Of a stretch of 64,000 nt of DNA, positions 9,005 through 18,010 are shown in pieces. Source of the DNA: Streptomyces sp. NBC_00708. GTDB lineage: Bacteria; Actinomycetota; Actinomycetes; Streptomycetales; Streptomycetaceae. A program made the translations under genes and the position numbers. The notes beneath the pieces are model-generated. The model saw only the letters and a program-made list of their open reading frames with translations. It had not been told where the DNA came from and ran no database searches. The stretch spans positions 5,890,001-5,954,000 of the forward strand of contig CP108997.1 of assembly GCA_036226585.1 (NCBI GenBank), written 5' to 3'. Each line of letters starts with the position of its first letter. Position 1 is the first letter of the stretch.

Positions 9005-9960
9005 CGGACCGGCGGCAGACCGGCGCCGCGCAGCCGCCCGGAGACGAACGCGACGGACTCCGCGGACAGCTGGATCTGCGGGAAGACGGTGTCGCCGCAC
9101 TCGATGATCCCGAGCAGCCTCAGCGCCGCCTTGAACGAGCCGAGCGCCGACGAGCTGCGGCCCATGTCCGCCTCGGGGCCCGCGTCGACCATCGCGAACA
9201 GCTCGACCAGCCGCTCCTGCTCCTTGGCGGCCAGCGTCCAGTCCCCGGCGCGCGCGGCCTCGTAGAGCCGTACGTAACCGGCCGGGTCCACATTGCCGAT
9301 GCCCGGGACGACCCCGTCGGCGCCGGCCAGCAGGGCCGCGTCCACGGTCAGCTCGGAACCGGTGAGGATGCTGAAGTCCGGCACCGGGCCGTGCGCCCGG
9401 CCCTCGCGGCCACCCAGCTCGACGACGAGCCGGCGCAGGCCGCCCTCGTCGCCGCTGCTGTCCTTGAGCCCGGCCAGCGTGCCGTCCTCGGCCAGCTCGC
9501 GGACCAGGGCGGCGGAGAGCTTGCTGTGCACGGCGACCGGGATGTCGTACGCGAACAGCGGCAGGTCCACCTCGGCGCGCAGCCGGCGGAAGTGCGCGGC
9601 GATCTCCCGGGGGTGGGTGCGGGTGTAGAAGGGCGCGGTCGCGACCAGGGCGTCCGCGCCGAGGGCGGCGGCGGTCCTGGCGTGCTCGGTGACCCGGGCC
9701 GTGGTGGTGTCGATGACCCCGGCGAGGACCGGGACACGGCCGTCGGTGGCGTTGACGACGGTCTCCAGGACCGTGCCGCGCTGCTCGTCGGTGAGGTAGG
9801 CGACCTCGCTGGTGGACCCGAGGGCGAACAGCCCGTGCACGCCGCCGCCGATGAGGTGCTCGACGAGCCGGGCGAGGGAGGCGGTGTCGACCTCCCCGCG
9901 GGAGTCGAGCGGGGTGCAGACCGGCGGGACGACGCCGCGCAGCGGTGCGGTCAGAGACAT
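9001..9960 (-). CDS. nanA: N-acetylneuraminate lyase / DapA-family aldolase
   Basis: A 319-residue class I (Schiff-base) aldolase of the DHDPS/NAL family. The Lys of LAGLKDSSGD forms the imine, the Tyr of PLFAYDIPVAV is the catalytic Tyr, and GLFALGSTSEVAYLT holds the carboxylate-binding GSTSE. It would cleave N-acetylneuraminate to N-acetylmannosamine and pyruvate. Similar folds serve KDG or hydroxyproline pathways, but the coupled nanK and nanE genes favour the sialate role. It is first in the leftward operon. The 150-base gap before the divergent gntR gene holds its promoter and a likely operator. Confidence 0.8.
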   Translation of the reverse strand: MSLTAPLRGVVPPVCTPLDSRGEVDTASLARLVEHLIGGGVHGLFALGSTSEVAYLTDEQRGTVLETVVNATDGRVPVLAGVIDTTTARVTEHARTAAALGADALVATAPFYTRTHPREIAAHFRRLRAEVDLPLFAYDIPVAVHSKLSAALVRELAEDGTLAGLKDSSGDEGGLRRLVVELGGREGRAHGPVPDFSILTGSELTVDAALLAGADGVVPGIGNVDPAGYVRLYEAARAGDWTLAAKEQERLVELFAMVDAGPEADMGRSSSALGSFKAALRLLGIIECGDTVFPQIQLSAESVAFVSGRLRGAGLPPVR

Positions 9961-10032
9961 GGTGGAGGCTCCAGCTGATCGGGATGCCGGTCCGGGGCCC
10001 GAACGGCTACCGAGACCGAGACGTGAGACGTA

Positions 10033-10047
10033 AGATGTCCTATGTCT
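10033..10047. promoter_or_regulatory. Candidate GntR operator in the nanA/gntR divergent promoter
   Basis: The sequence agatgtcctatgtct sits in an unusually AT-rich stretch, between the nanA start (9960) and the gntR start (10111). It holds two copies of ATGTC separated by two bases, and the wider taagatgtcctatgtct resembles sites bound by FadR-subfamily GntR repressors. From this place the neighbouring regulator could control both directions. The assignment is by position and appearance only. Confidence 0.5.
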
Positions 10048-10110
10048 GCTTCACCTTAATCAGATGCTCCTGCGAACGGTCAAGGGGCAACGGCACCTCG
10101 GGAGGACGTT

Positions 10111-10797
10111 GTGGCGCGGCCCACCATGGCTCAGGACATCGAGCGCAGGATCAAGGAGCTGATCCTGGAGCGCCGCCTCGCGCCGGGCGACGCGCTGCCC
10201 ACCGAGACCGAGCTGATGGACCTCTTCGAGGCCGGCCGGGTCTCCGTGCGGGAGGCCCTGAAATCGCTCCAGGCGGTCAATGTCGTGGAGATCCGCCGGG
10301 GCTACGGGACCTTCGTGGGCTCGCTGTCCCTGTCACCGTTCGCCGAGGGCCTGGCCTTCCGCGCGGCCGTCCGCCACCGCCTGGGCGAACCGGGACTGGC
10401 CGAGCTGATGAAGGTGCGCGAGGCGCTGGAGGCCGGGCTCGTCGGGGCCGTCGCGGCCGGCATCCCGGAGGAGGACATCGACGTACTGCGCGCGCTCGTC
10501 GCGAAGATGGAGGACGAGGCGGCGGGCGGCCGGGTCGCCCGCGCCACGGACCGGGCCTTCCACCTCGCCCTCTACGCCTCGCTCGACAACCACTTGCTCA
10601 GCGAGGTGCTCGACGCGTTCTGGGCGGCGATGGACCGGGTGCGGGAGGACTTCGACGACGGCCACCAGGACCCGTCGGTCACCTGCTCCCAGCACCGGGA
10701 GATCGTGGAGGCGGTGGCGGCGGCCGACGGCGAACGCGCCGTACGCGCCATGCGCACCCACTTCGACGGCATCCGCGACCGGCTCGTGGCCGGCTGA
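10111..10797 (+). CDS. GntR-family regulator, FadR subfamily
   Basis: A 228-residue regulator. The N-terminal winged helix (about 5-75) contains IKELILERRLAPGDALPTET and the recognition helix region VSVREALKSLQAVNVVEIRRG, followed by an all-helical FCD effector domain (about 95-225) with the acidic/His metal-site pattern DRAFHLALYASLDN and CSQHREIVEAV. The GTG start has GGGAGGA eight bases upstream. It is divergent from nanA-K-E-T and most likely represses that operon, with the sialate pathway sugar as inducer. No link to the lipopeptide cluster is visible. Confidence 0.85.
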   Translation: MARPTMAQDIERRIKELILERRLAPGDALPTETELMDLFEAGRVSVREALKSLQAVNVVEIRRGYGTFVGSLSLSPFAEGLAFRAAVRHRLGEPGLAELMKVREALEAGLVGAVAAGIPEEDIDVLRALVAKMEDEAAGGRVARATDRAFHLALYASLDNHLLSEVLDAFWAAMDRVREDFDDGHQDPSVTCSQHREIVEAVAAADGERAVRAMRTHFDGIRDRLVAG

Positions 10798-10799
10798 CG

Positions 10800-10833
10800 G
10801 CCGTCCGAGGCCGGTCACCCGGCCCCGGACGGC
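10800..10833. terminator. Bidirectional terminator between gntR and the SnoaL-like gene
   Basis: GCCGTCCG, A, GGCCGG, loop TCAC, CCGGCC, C, CGGACGGC: 14 paired bases with one A/C mismatch, placed between two convergent genes. It separates the nan block from the biosynthetic cluster. Confidence 0.75.
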
Positions 10834-10838
10834 TCGCC

Positions 10839-11291
10839 TCAGCTCTCGATCAGCCGGTGGAAGAGGACGGTGTCGAAGATGTCCTCCATACGCACCGCCC
10901 GGCCGCCCCGCAGCGTCCAGGAGTGGACGAACGACATCGTCTCGGTACGGCCCCGCCTGGACGTCACCTCCCGGGTGCCGAACACCACCATGCGCTCGCC
11001 CGACCGGACGAACTCGTGGGGCCGCAGCCGCATCCCGCCCAGCACGGTGGGCACATGGGCCAGGAACTCCTTCACGCCCGCGTGGCCGTGCCGGGTGCCG
11101 CCGAGGCCGTACACCGCCATGCCCTCGGGATGGACCCACTCCACGTCCGGGTCGAGGGTGTCCAGCAGCGCCCCCACGTCCCGGGCGGCGAAGGCCCGGT
11201 AGGCGCGGCCCACCAGCGCGTGGGCGGGGGACGGCTCGGCGCGACGGTCCAGGTAGTCCGTCATGACGAGGGTTTCCATTCGCGTCTGCAT
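10839..11291 (-). CDS. SnoaL-like / nuclear transport factor 2-fold protein
   Basis: A 150-residue protein with the alpha+beta cone pattern of the NTF2/SnoaL superfamily: a helical N-terminus VGRAYRAFAARDVGALLDTL, then DPDVEWVHPEG, HAGVKEFLAHV and late strands RTETMSFVHSWTLRGGRAVRMEDIFDT. In secondary metabolism such proteins act as cyclases, isomerases, hydrolases or epoxide-opening enzymes; no reaction can be assigned here. The ATG at 11291 with GAGGAG upstream is preferred over the longer Arg-rich start. It lies 11 bases after the epimerase/reductase gene and ends the leftward operon that starts with the PPTase. Confidence 0.75.
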   Translation of the reverse strand: MQTRMETLVMTDYLDRRAEPSPAHALVGRAYRAFAARDVGALLDTLDPDVEWVHPEGMAVYGLGGTRHGHAGVKEFLAHVPTVLGGMRLRPHEFVRSGERMVVFGTREVTSRRGRTETMSFVHSWTLRGGRAVRMEDIFDTVLFHRLIES

Positions 11292-11302
11292 CAGGGCTCT
11301 CC

Positions 11303-12238
11303 TCAGTGCCGGACGTGCTCGGGGTACAGGCTCTCCAGGGTGCGGCGGATGCCGTCGCGCCAGCCGACCCGGCACGGACCGGTCAGCGACATCCGCAGCG
11401 CGGGGTCGAAGCGATAGGTCTCACGGGTCACGTCGCTGGGGACGAGCCGCGCCTCGATCCCGGTGAGCGCTTCCAGGTGGCGTACGCAGTCGGTGATCCC
11501 GACCGCCTCGTCGCCGCCCCAGTTGACGACCCGGGCCGGCGTCGTGGCGGCCCGCCACAGGGCGGGCACCTGCGCCACCAGATCGTCCGTGTGCAGCAGC
11601 GAGCACCAGTTCTGCCCCTCGCGGGGTACGGGAATGGGCTCGCCGGCCAGCATGCGCTTGAAGTACAGCATCGGGACACCGCCGTAACCGCCGGGCCCGT
11701 ACGCGATGTTCAGCCGCGCGATGGTGGTCGGCAGGCCGAGCACCCGGGCGAAGGCGCGCACCGCGCCCTCGGCGGCGATCTTGCCGACCGGGTAGGCGGG
11801 CAGCCAGTCGGCCACCCCGTCGACCGGGTCGCTCTCGGTGTACGGGTGGTCCAGCGTCTGGCGGGCGTAGAGGGCGCCCGTCGACACGTAGAGGAAGGAC
11901 TCCGCCGTGCGGCAGTGCTCCATCAGCCGGCCGGCGGCCACCGCGTTCACCTCGGCCACCGCGTTGAAGTCGCCGTCCTCGCCCCGGCGTACGGCGGAGT
12001 GCAGGACATGGGTGAAGTCCTCGGGGAGCCCCTTGAGGGAGTCGCCCGAGAGGTCGTCCATGTCCCAGTGCCAGGTGGTGATGCCCTTCGCGGACAGTTC
12101 GGCCTCGACGCCCTCGGCGCCGAAGCGGCCGAGGCACCAGACGTCGTTGTGCTCGGCCAGGGCCTCGGCCACGGGCCGGGCGACCTGACCGGTGCCGCCG
12201 GTGATCAGGATGCGCTTGCCTGTCGGGAGTGTCGTCAC
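11303..12238 (-). CDS. NAD-dependent epimerase/dehydratase-family (extended SDR) protein
   Basis: A 311-residue extended SDR. The dinucleotide-binding motif is [18 protein letters not shown] (about residues 10-27), and the Ser/Tyr/Lys-type active region contains [12 protein letters not shown] and the later [19 protein letters not shown] (YXXXK as YPVGK). It may be a reductase, epimerase or dehydratase on a carbonyl or nucleotide sugar. No glycosylation genes are seen nearby, so tailoring of the product of the adjacent A-T-TE enzyme is the simpler guess. The GTG start overlaps the stop of that gene (GTGA on the minus strand), showing tight coupling. Confidence 0.8.
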   Translation of the reverse strand: MTTLPTGKRILITGGTGQVARPVAEALAEHNDVWCLGRFGAEGVEAELSAKGITTWHWDMDDLSGDSLKGLPEDFTHVLHSAVRRGEDGDFNAVAEVNAVAAGRLMEHCRTAESFLYVSTGALYARQTLDHPYTESDPVDGVADWLPAYPVGKIAAEGAVRAFARVLGLPTTIARLNIAYGPGGYGGVPMLYFKRMLAGEPIPVPREGQNWCSLLHTDDLVAQVPALWRAATTPARVVNWGGDEAVGITDCVRHLEALTGIEARLVPSDVTRETYRFDPALRMSLTGPCRVGWRDGIRRTLESLYPEHVRH

Positions 12239-15057
12239 CGTGTCTCTCCTCGCTCGTCGGCCGGCCGTTCCAGCGATGCGCGGCCGGCCGCGATGCGGTC
12301 GGCGTCGGCCAGGGCCCGGTCCAGTTCCCCGCGCAGGATCGACTGGAAGGACGCCACATGCTGGGGGCTCATCAGGGTGTAGTGCTCGCCGGGTACCTCG
12401 ATGTAGCGGTTCGGCCCGCTCGTGTACGCGTCCCAGCGCCGTAGCTCGTTGTTCAGCCAGTCCTCCTTCGTGCCGCGCAGCGGGGCGGCGTGGAAGACGT
12501 GCATCGACGGCACCGACCCGCTGGGTTCGTAGGAGCGGCCCAGGTCCGTCAGCCGGTTGGCCAGCTCCGCCCAGTTCCCGAACTTCTCGACGTCCAGGTC
12601 GAGTTCGGCGAGGCGCTCCGGCGGGGCGAGCGACATGAGGTGCGTCAGCTGCTCCTCCACGGGCCGGCCGCGCAGGAGCGCGGGGAGTTCGAGCGACTGC
12701 TTCTTGTCGATCAGGGCGAGGAAGAACGCGAGATTGGCCGCGGTCTCCACGAAGTCCAGTTCCTCCATGCGGTACTTGATGTGCGGCGGCAGGTTGAAGC
12801 TGCCGGTGAAGTCCACCCGTTCCCCCTGGGACCGGAGCGCCTTGGCGATCTCGAACGCGACCACCCCGCCGTAGGAGTAGCCGGCGACGGCGTACGGACC
12901 CTGCGGCTGGCGCTCCCGGATCGCCTCCACATAGGAATCCACCATCTGCTCGAAGGTGGCGAACGGCTTCTCGCCCTCGTTGAACCCGCGCGCCCGCAGC
13001 GCGTAGAAGGGGCGGTCGCCCACGAAGTACTGGGCGAGGTTGACGAAGACCAGGACCTCACCGACGCCGGGGTGCACACAGAACAGGGGCGTCCCGGTGC
13101 CACCGGTCTGCATCGGTACGACCGGGTCGTAGGCCCGTCCGCCGGTGTCCTCGCGGTCGTCGGTGCCGATCCGGGCGGCGAGGGCCCGGACCGTGGGCGC
13201 TGTCAGGACGGTGATGATCTGCAGGCCGGTGACGCCGAGCCGCTGGGCGACCCGGCCCCGCAGGCGCAGGATGTCCAGCGAGGTGCCGCCCAGTTCGAAG
13301 AAGTTGGCGGTGCTGCTGACGGCCGCCGCGTCGAGGTCGAACATCTCCGCGTAGATCTCCGTCAGGACCCGCTCGGTCCGGCCCCGGGGTGCCGTGTAGC
13401 CGCCGAGCATGCGCCGGGTCAGTTCCGTGACGCGGTGCCGCTCGGTGTCGTACGCGCCCTCCTCCAGCCGCCGCCGCATCAGCGCGCGCTGGATCTTGCC
13501 GAGGCTCGTCTTGGGGAAGGCGTCCTCGGGCAGCGGCAGGACGAGGGCGGGCCGGAACCCCCACTGCATCACCACGCTGCTGCGGACGGCGGTGAGCACC
13601 CGGTACAGCTCCGCCTCGTCGCCCTCCGGGACGTCGGGGTGGAAGGTGATCACCAGCTGCTCGGTGTCGCTGCCGGGCGGGCGGATCGGGAAGGCCGCGG
13701 TGTAGGAGCCCGCGACCCCGTCGAGCTGTTCGAGCGCCGCCTCGATCTCATGGCTGAAGTAGTTGACGCCGTTGACGATGACGCTGTCCTTGCTGCGGCC
13801 CACCAGGGTCAGCCGGCCCCCGTCGATCCGCCCCAGGTCGCCGCTGCGGAACCAGCCGTCGGCGGTGAAGGCCTCGGCGGTGGCGGCGGGGTTGTTGTGG
13901 TAACCGGGCGTGATCATGGGACCGTTGAACTGGAGCTCGCCCACCTCGCCCTCGGGCAGCGCCCGGTCGTCGTCCCCGGCGGAGACCCGGATGCGCAGCC
14001 CGTCGACCGGTGTGCCGAGACTGGCGAACTCCTCGCCCCGGTCCACGGCCGGGAACGCCGCGCGCGAGTAGACGCTGCCCGCGCAGGTCTCCGTCATCCC
14101 GAAGGCCGGCCACAGGGCGTCCGGGGCGAGCCCGTGGGGCGCGTACCGCTCCAGGAACGTTTCGCCGGTGGCGCGGACCACGGCCTCGCCGCCGCTGATG
14201 ATGTGGCGCAGCCGGGACAGGTCGAGCACCTCGCCGGTCGCGGACAGCCGCTCGGCCGACGTGTTGAGCAGCCCCAGCAGGAAGTTGGGGGTGAACGTCA
14301 TGGTCACCCGGTGCCGGGAGGCGAGGCGCAGGAACTCCAGGGGTTCGCCGAGGACGACGGGCGTCTCGACGTGGACCTGACGGCCACCGGTGTACAGGGG
14401 GAGGAGGTGGCATTCCAGCAGGGCCGCCACATGGTCGAACGAGACCCAGTTCAGGGTGGTGTCCGCGGGGCCCAGGCGGTGGGCGCTGTTCTTTCCGGCC
14501 ATGGACGCCAGCAGGTTGCCGTGGCTGAGCTTCACGGCCTTGGAGGCACCGGTCGAACCGGACGTCAGGACGAGAACGGCGGTGTCGCCGGGGGCGGCCC
14601 GGTGCGGGACGGCGGGCTCCGCGCCGTACAGCCCGTCCAGCGGGGCGACGACGGCGCCCGGCACCGGGGGCAGTTCGGCGGCGAGCGACGCGCTGGTGAC
14701 GATCAGGGGCCGGTCCAGCAGCGTGTGCACATGGCCGAGCTGAGCCGCCCAGCGCTCCGGGTCGGTGCGCAGGGGGGCCATGGGGCACGGCACGAATCCG
14801 CCGAGCACGCAGCCCCAGAACGCGGTGAGGAACTCCTGCGGGCGCTCCAGGACGAGGACCACGTTGTCCTTCGGGCGCAGGCCCCGGGAGCGGAGGCCGG
14901 CCGCGACCCGGCCGGCCTCGGCCAGGAGTTCCGGGTGGCTCCGGTCGGTGAAGCCCGCGTCGGCTCCGCCGGGGCAGTAGCGGATGCCCGTGCCGGGGTG
15001 GTGCCGGGCGGCGCGGATCAGGAGGTCGGCGATGCTCTGCGTGGGTGCGCGGTTCAC
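12235..15057 (-). CDS. A-T-TE NRPS-like synthetase (atromentin/polyporic-acid synthetase type)
   Basis: A 940-residue tridomain protein without condensation domain. The adenylation domain (about 10-570) has [33 protein letters not shown] and the C-terminal Lys in [13 protein letters not shown]. The carrier domain (about 590-665) has [14 protein letters not shown] with the pantetheine Ser. The thioesterase (about 680-920) begins [20 protein letters not shown], carries the nucleophile in GYSYGG and the His in GEHYTLMSP. Architecture and length match the A-T-TE enzymes that dimerise aryl-pyruvates to quinones or furanones (fungal atromentin synthetases, bacterial EchA and RalA types), and the TE opening block looks especially similar. 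The substrate is not determined. It sits 16 bases after the PPTase gene, which would activate it. An alternative role in loading or releasing a chain of the adjacent lipopeptide cannot be excluded. Confidence 0.85.
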   Translation of the reverse strand: MNRAPTQSIADLLIRAARHHPGTGIRYCPGGADAGFTDRSHPELLAEAGRVAAGLRSRGLRPKDNVVLVLERPQEFLTAFWGCVLGGFVPCPMAPLRTDPERWAAQLGHVHTLLDRPLIVTSASLAAELPPVPGAVVAPLDGLYGAEPAVPHRAAPGDTAVLVLTSGSTGASKAVKLSHGNLLASMAGKNSAHRLGPADTTLNWVSFDHVAALLECHLLPLYTGGRQVHVETPVVLGEPLEFLRLASRHRVTMTFTPNFLLGLLNTSAERLSATGEVLDLSRLRHIISGGEAVVRATGETFLERYAPHGLAPDALWPAFGMTETCAGSVYSRAAFPAVDRGEEFASLGTPVDGLRIRVSAGDDDRALPEGEVGELQFNGPMITPGYHNNPAATAEAFTADGWFRSGDLGRIDGGRLTLVGRSKDSVIVNGVNYFSHEIEAALEQLDGVAGSYTAAFPIRPPGSDTEQLVITFHPDVPEGDEAELYRVLTAVRSSVVMQWGFRPALVLPLPEDAFPKTSLGKIQRALMRRRLEEGAYDTERHRVTELTRRMLGGYTAPRGRTERVLTEIYAEMFDLDAAAVSSTANFFELGGTSLDILRLRGRVAQRLGVTGLQIITVLTAPTVRALAARIGTDDREDTGGRAYDPVVPMQTGGTGTPLFCVHPGVGEVLVFVNLAQYFVGDRPFYALRARGFNEGEKPFATFEQMVDSYVEAIRERQPQGPYAVAGYSYGGVVAFEIAKALRSQGERVDFTGSFNLPPHIKYRMEELDFVETAANLAFFLALIDKKQSLELPALLRGRPVEEQLTHLMSLAPPERLAELDLDVEKFGNWAELANRLTDLGRSYEPSGSVPSMHVFHAAPLRGTKEDWLNNELRRWDAYTSGPNRYIEVPGEHYTLMSPQHVASFQSILRGELDRALADADRIAAGRASLERPADERGETR

Positions 15058-15073
15058 GATGGTCTGTCTCCCG

Positions 15074-15871
15074 TTACCTCGGTGCGTGGCGGGCCTGGCG
15101 CTCCCGCGGGACTCGGAGTTGCCGCACGGCGATGGGTCGGCCGGTCCCTGCCGGGTACGCCACCGAGGCCGTCCAGCCCTCGGGCACGGACACCTCGGTG
15201 ACCCACCAGTCGGTGGGGGGTGTGAGGGTGCCGGCGGCGACCCGGGTGGTGCCGGGGTCCTCGGGGCGGGTCTCCAGCGTGGTCAGATCGGCGACGATCC
15301 CGATGCCCACGGCCTTGAGTACCGCCTCCTTACGGGTCCAGCAGCGCAGGAAGGCCGCGGTGCGGGCGGGGCCCTCCGGCTCGGCGAGCACCGCTCGGCG
15401 CTCATGGGGTGTCAGTACCTGGCCGGTGATGTTTGCTACCGGGATGCTCCGGAGCGCTTCGGTGTCGATCCCGACCGGGAACGGCGCGACGGCGAGCATC
15501 GCGAGGCCGGGGGTGTGGGAGACGCTGATGCGGCAGGGGGTCGGCGGATGGAGCACGGCGGGTGGACCGTGCTCGGTGCTGCCGCATCCGGGACAGGGCT
15601 TTCTGCCAAGTGAAATCTCCGTGGCCCCCACCTGAAAATGAGTGGCGAGTAAACGACGTACGGCGGCACGGCAAGATACGTATTCGGCCGCTGCTCTGGC
15701 TGATTTGAATTGGTGTGCCCGTGCCAGTTCCGTGCTGTCGAGCAATTTCAGATCCGCCTCGCGGGGCGGGCCCGCCACCGTGCGCCATGACCACACGTGG
15801 ACGTCGCCCGCGAGCGGCCGGGGCCGGGAAGCGGTGGCGGGGTGTGGGGCTTGTGGGTGGGGTGTGGTCAC
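15074..15871 (-). CDS. Sfp-type 4'-phosphopantetheinyl transferase
   Basis: A 265-residue PPTase. The conserved core motifs are SVSHTPGLAMLAV (P1 region), VGIDTEAL (Mg-binding Asp) and FLRCWTRKEAVLKAVG (W-x-x-K-E-A). It transfers phosphopantetheine from CoA to carrier-domain serines and is long enough to be of the broad Sfp class. Given its position it should activate the A-T-TE protein downstream as well as the ACPs and NRPS carrier domains to the right. The GTG start is the only reasonable one but its ribosome-binding site is weak. It is the first gene of the leftward operon; a possible half-operator lies 138 bases upstream (16009-16023). Confidence 0.92.
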   Translation of the reverse strand: MTTPHPQAPHPATASRPRPLAGDVHVWSWRTVAGPPREADLKLLDSTELARAHQFKSARAAAEYVSCRAAVRRLLATHFQVGATEISLGRKPCPGCGSTEHGPPAVLHPPTPCRISVSHTPGLAMLAVAPFPVGIDTEALRSIPVANITGQVLTPHERRAVLAEPEGPARTAAFLRCWTRKEAVLKAVGIGIVADLTTLETRPEDPGTTRVAAGTLTPPTDWWVTEVSVPEGWTASVAYPAGTGRPIAVRQLRVPRERQARHAPR

Positions 15872-16008
15872 CCGGTGACCGTAGGTCGGAAACGGTCATG
15901 GCCGGACGCCCGCTGACAGCAAGCGGTCAGCGGCGGCACGCCGTGTGAGGGCGTGTGCGCCCTCGGTGGCACAAGCGGAAGTGAGGGTGCTGCTTCCGGG
16001 GGCCGGTA

Positions 16009-16023
16009 TGCAACTTGTTGACA
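16009..16023 (-). promoter_or_regulatory. Half-site of the cluster motif upstream of the PPTase operon
   Basis: Read leftwards the sequence is TGTCAACAAGTTGCA. It matches the left half TGnCARCnnnnTGCA of the 27-bp motif found before four rightward units of this cluster, but the right arm CGTTG is absent. It contains CAAC-TT-GTTG symmetry. It lies in the 417-base divergent gap between the PPTase (start 15871) and the first regulator (start 16289). The rest of that gap is AT-richer than its surroundings (notably 16085-16225), with no gene that I can see, and must hold both promoters. Confidence 0.45.
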
Positions 16024-16288
16024 GGTGAGGCGGAATGGGTCGCCTTTTTGATGGAGTCTGCCGCTCATCTGGGGGTCTCGGGCAGACGAGACGGCCTCTT
16101 GTTGACTGATTCCAAGCCAGCGAACTAGTGTCTGATGAAGCTTTCTTCAACCTATGTATGAAGAAGTATTTGTCGATTGAACTGTTTTTGGTGAGCGATA
16201 TTTTCGCGTACGCGGCGAAACATTCCGAACGTGATGAGGACGGCCCGCGTGGTGGGAGACGGCTCGCGGGCAGCCGAGGGGGGCACAT

Positions 16289-17065
16289 GTGACGGGTGTG
16301 CAGATCGAGCCACCGGACAAATCCGAAGGTGCTACGGCCGAGGGCCATGCCGCCCACCTGGAGGAGGCGCTGCTCCAGGCCCGCGCCCTGATCGAGTCCA
16401 CGGTGTCCCTGTACCGGCGCCGCCCCGCCGCCCCGGACACGGCGGCGCCCACCGACATCGCCGCGCTCGGTGAGGCCCTGGACCGGATCGTCGGGGGTGC
16501 CCGGCACTCGGTCAGCGTCGCGCTGGCCGGCCCCGGCGAGTTCACGGATTCCGTTCTGCGACTGCTCGCCGCACAGCCGCCCGCGGCCGCTGTCCGGCTG
16601 CTCGGATCCGCCGAGGTCGCCGACGCCTCGTTCGCCGGGCTGCGCCAGCCCCCCGGCCGGCCCCTCGAAGCCAGGGTCTCCGAGAGCGAGTTGCGCGAGA
16701 TCGTCGTGGTCGACGGCGTCGCGGCGCTGGTGCGGGGAGCCGCCCGGAGCGACGGGCAGCAGGCCACCGTCGTCAACGACGTCGCGGCCGTGCGCGCCCT
16801 GGAACTGCTGTTCGCCGGAGCCTGGGCGCGCGGCCGGAGACTCGCCGATCACCTCGGCCTCAGCCCGCGGCTGCGCAGCGAGCTGACCCGCAGCATCCTG
16901 GAACGCCTGAGAGCCGGTCACACCGACGACACGGCGGCTCGCGACCTGAACGTCTCGCTGCGCACCTACCGGCGCCATGTCGCGGAGATCATGCGCGAAC
17001 TGGACGCCAGTTCCCGCTTCCAGGCGGGAGCCCGCGCGGTCGAGCTGGGTCTGCTCTCGGAGTAG
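16289..17065 (+). CDS. LuxR-type transcriptional regulator, first of a tandem pair
   Basis: A 258-residue regulator. The N-terminal 190 residues hold a helical start LEEALLQARALIESTVSLY and an alpha/beta region that I do not recognise as a known receiver or ATPase domain. The C-terminal 65 residues are a LuxR-like helix-turn-helix: AGHTDDTAARDLNVSLRTYRRH followed by VAEIMRELDASSRFQAGARA. There is no phosphoacceptor Asp arrangement typical of response regulators. It is clearly paralogous to the next gene over its whole length. Its position at the divergent hub of the cluster indicates a pathway-specific regulator. Confidence 0.82.
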   Translation: MTGVQIEPPDKSEGATAEGHAAHLEEALLQARALIESTVSLYRRRPAAPDTAAPTDIAALGEALDRIVGGARHSVSVALAGPGEFTDSVLRLLAAQPPAAAVRLLGSAEVADASFAGLRQPPGRPLEARVSESELREIVVVDGVAALVRGAARSDGQQATVVNDVAAVRALELLFAGAWARGRRLADHLGLSPRLRSELTRSILERLRAGHTDDTAARDLNVSLRTYRRHVAEIMRELDASSRFQAGARAVELGLLSE

Positions 17066-17142
17066 ACCGAGCGCTGTCCCCGGCGCGGTCCGTGGCCGGG
17101 ACGGCGCGAGGAGTCAAGTCAACGGGGACGGTGGGATACGAC

Positions 17143-17934
17143 GTGTCGGGAAGACCAGAGGACGAGCTGGAGCATGCCCTGCTGGAGGTCAGGGAACTCA
17201 TCGAGTCCACGGTGGCCATCCACCGGGACCGCAGCTTGCGCGAGCGCCGGATCACCACGGTGGAAGGCGGGTACGGGGCCGTGCTCGAAGCGGCCGAGGA
17301 GCTGATCGGCGGTGCGGTCCACAGCATCGACATCGTGCACGCCCGCACGCCGCTCTCCGGGGAACAGCCCGAGCGGCCGCTCAAGTCGGAGCGGGAACTG
17401 ATCTACAGCGCGGACGAATCGGTCGCCGTGCGGCTGCTCGCCAGCCCCGCGCTGCTGGACGAGTCCTTCGTACGGGAACAGCTCGGCCGTGAGCGGCCGG
17501 TGGCGATCCGGGTGGCGCGCGTGCCTCCCTTACAGGCCCTGCTCGTCGACGGAGTCACCGGACTCGTGGTGGCCGAGTCGGCCGTGGGCCGCAGGGCCTC
17601 GCTGATCCGGGCCCCCGAGGTGCTGCACACCCTGCACACCCTCTTCGCCGGCGTCTGGAGCAACGCCGTGCCGGCCAACGAGCGCATCGTCTTCGGTGAC
17701 CGCGACCGGGCCGCGCTCGCCCGGCAGATCCTCGGCGCCCTGCGGGCCGGTGTCACCGACGAGGTCGCCGCCCGCGATCTGACCGTCTCGGTCCGCACCT
17801 ACCGGCGCCATGTCGCGGAGATCATGGCGCTGCTCGGCGCCAGCTCCCGCTTCCAGGCCGGTGTCAGGGCCGCGGAACTGGGCCTGCTCCCGCTGGCCTC
17901 GGCACCCGGCCCCGGCGGCCCGGCCGGCCGGTAG
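17143..17934 (+). CDS. LuxR-type transcriptional regulator, second of the pair, with TTA codon
   Basis: A regulator of 263 residues from the GTG at 17143 (preceded by GGTGGGA); a start at 17092 would add 17 residues but has no visible ribosome-binding site. It aligns with the preceding gene: LEHALLEVRELIESTVAIH at the start, LLVDGVTGLVVAES in the middle and a C-terminal helix-turn-helix, AGVTDEVAARDLTVSVRTYRRH then VAEIMALLGASSRFQAGVRA. An in-frame TTA leucine codon occurs at 17530-17532 (PPLQALLVDG region). This makes translation dependent on the bldA tRNA in Streptomyces and ties expression to development. It probably recognises the 27-bp repeats upstream of the biosynthetic units. Confidence 0.82.
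   Translation: MSGRPEDELEHALLEVRELIESTVAIHRDRSLRERRITTVEGGYGAVLEAAEELIGGAVHSIDIVHARTPLSGEQPERPLKSERELIYSADESVAVRLLASPALLDESFVREQLGRERPVAIRVARVPPLQALLVDGVTGLVVAESAVGRRASLIRAPEVLHTLHTLFAGVWSNAVPANERIVFGDRDRAALARQILGALRAGVTDEVAARDLTVSVRTYRRHVAEIMALLGASSRFQAGVRAAELGLLPLASAPGPGGPAGR
17530..17532 (+). promoter_or_regulatory. TTA (bldA) codon in the second regulator
   Basis: Reading frame ...cct ccc tta cag gcc... in the second LuxR-type regulator. It is the only in-frame TTA I noticed in the cluster genes; in Streptomyces such codons are rare and concentrated in regulators and late genes. Confidence 0.85.
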
Positions 17935-17958
17935 CGGCCGCCCGGCCCTCCCGAAGCA

Positions 17959-17987
17959 GCGGCCCCGGCCTCCACGGCCGGGGCCGC
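17959..17987 (+). terminator. Terminator after the regulator pair
   Basis: Perfect 12-bp stem GCGGCCCCGGCC / GGCCGGGGCCGC with a 5-base loop TCCAC, 25 bases after the second regulator stop. It isolates the regulators from the acyl-chain genes. Confidence 0.8.
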
Positions 17988-18010
17988 ACCGCGTTTCCGG
18001 CCGCACCGAC

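Noticed and set aside
11292..11375. Longer start of the SnoaL-like gene
   Set aside because: It overlaps the end of the epimerase gene and adds an Arg/Pro-rich segment; a good ribosome-binding site precedes the ATG at 11291.
12235..15057. The A-T-TE protein as the loading module of the lipopeptide NRPS
   Set aside because: It lacks docking segments, has its own TE, and the TE resembles quinone/furanone synthetases. A loading role is not excluded but is less likely.
15872..16288. A gene or small RNA in the 417-base AT-richer gap
   Set aside because: No reading frame with plausible codon usage or ribosome-binding site and no strong hairpin was seen; it is better explained as the divergent promoter region.
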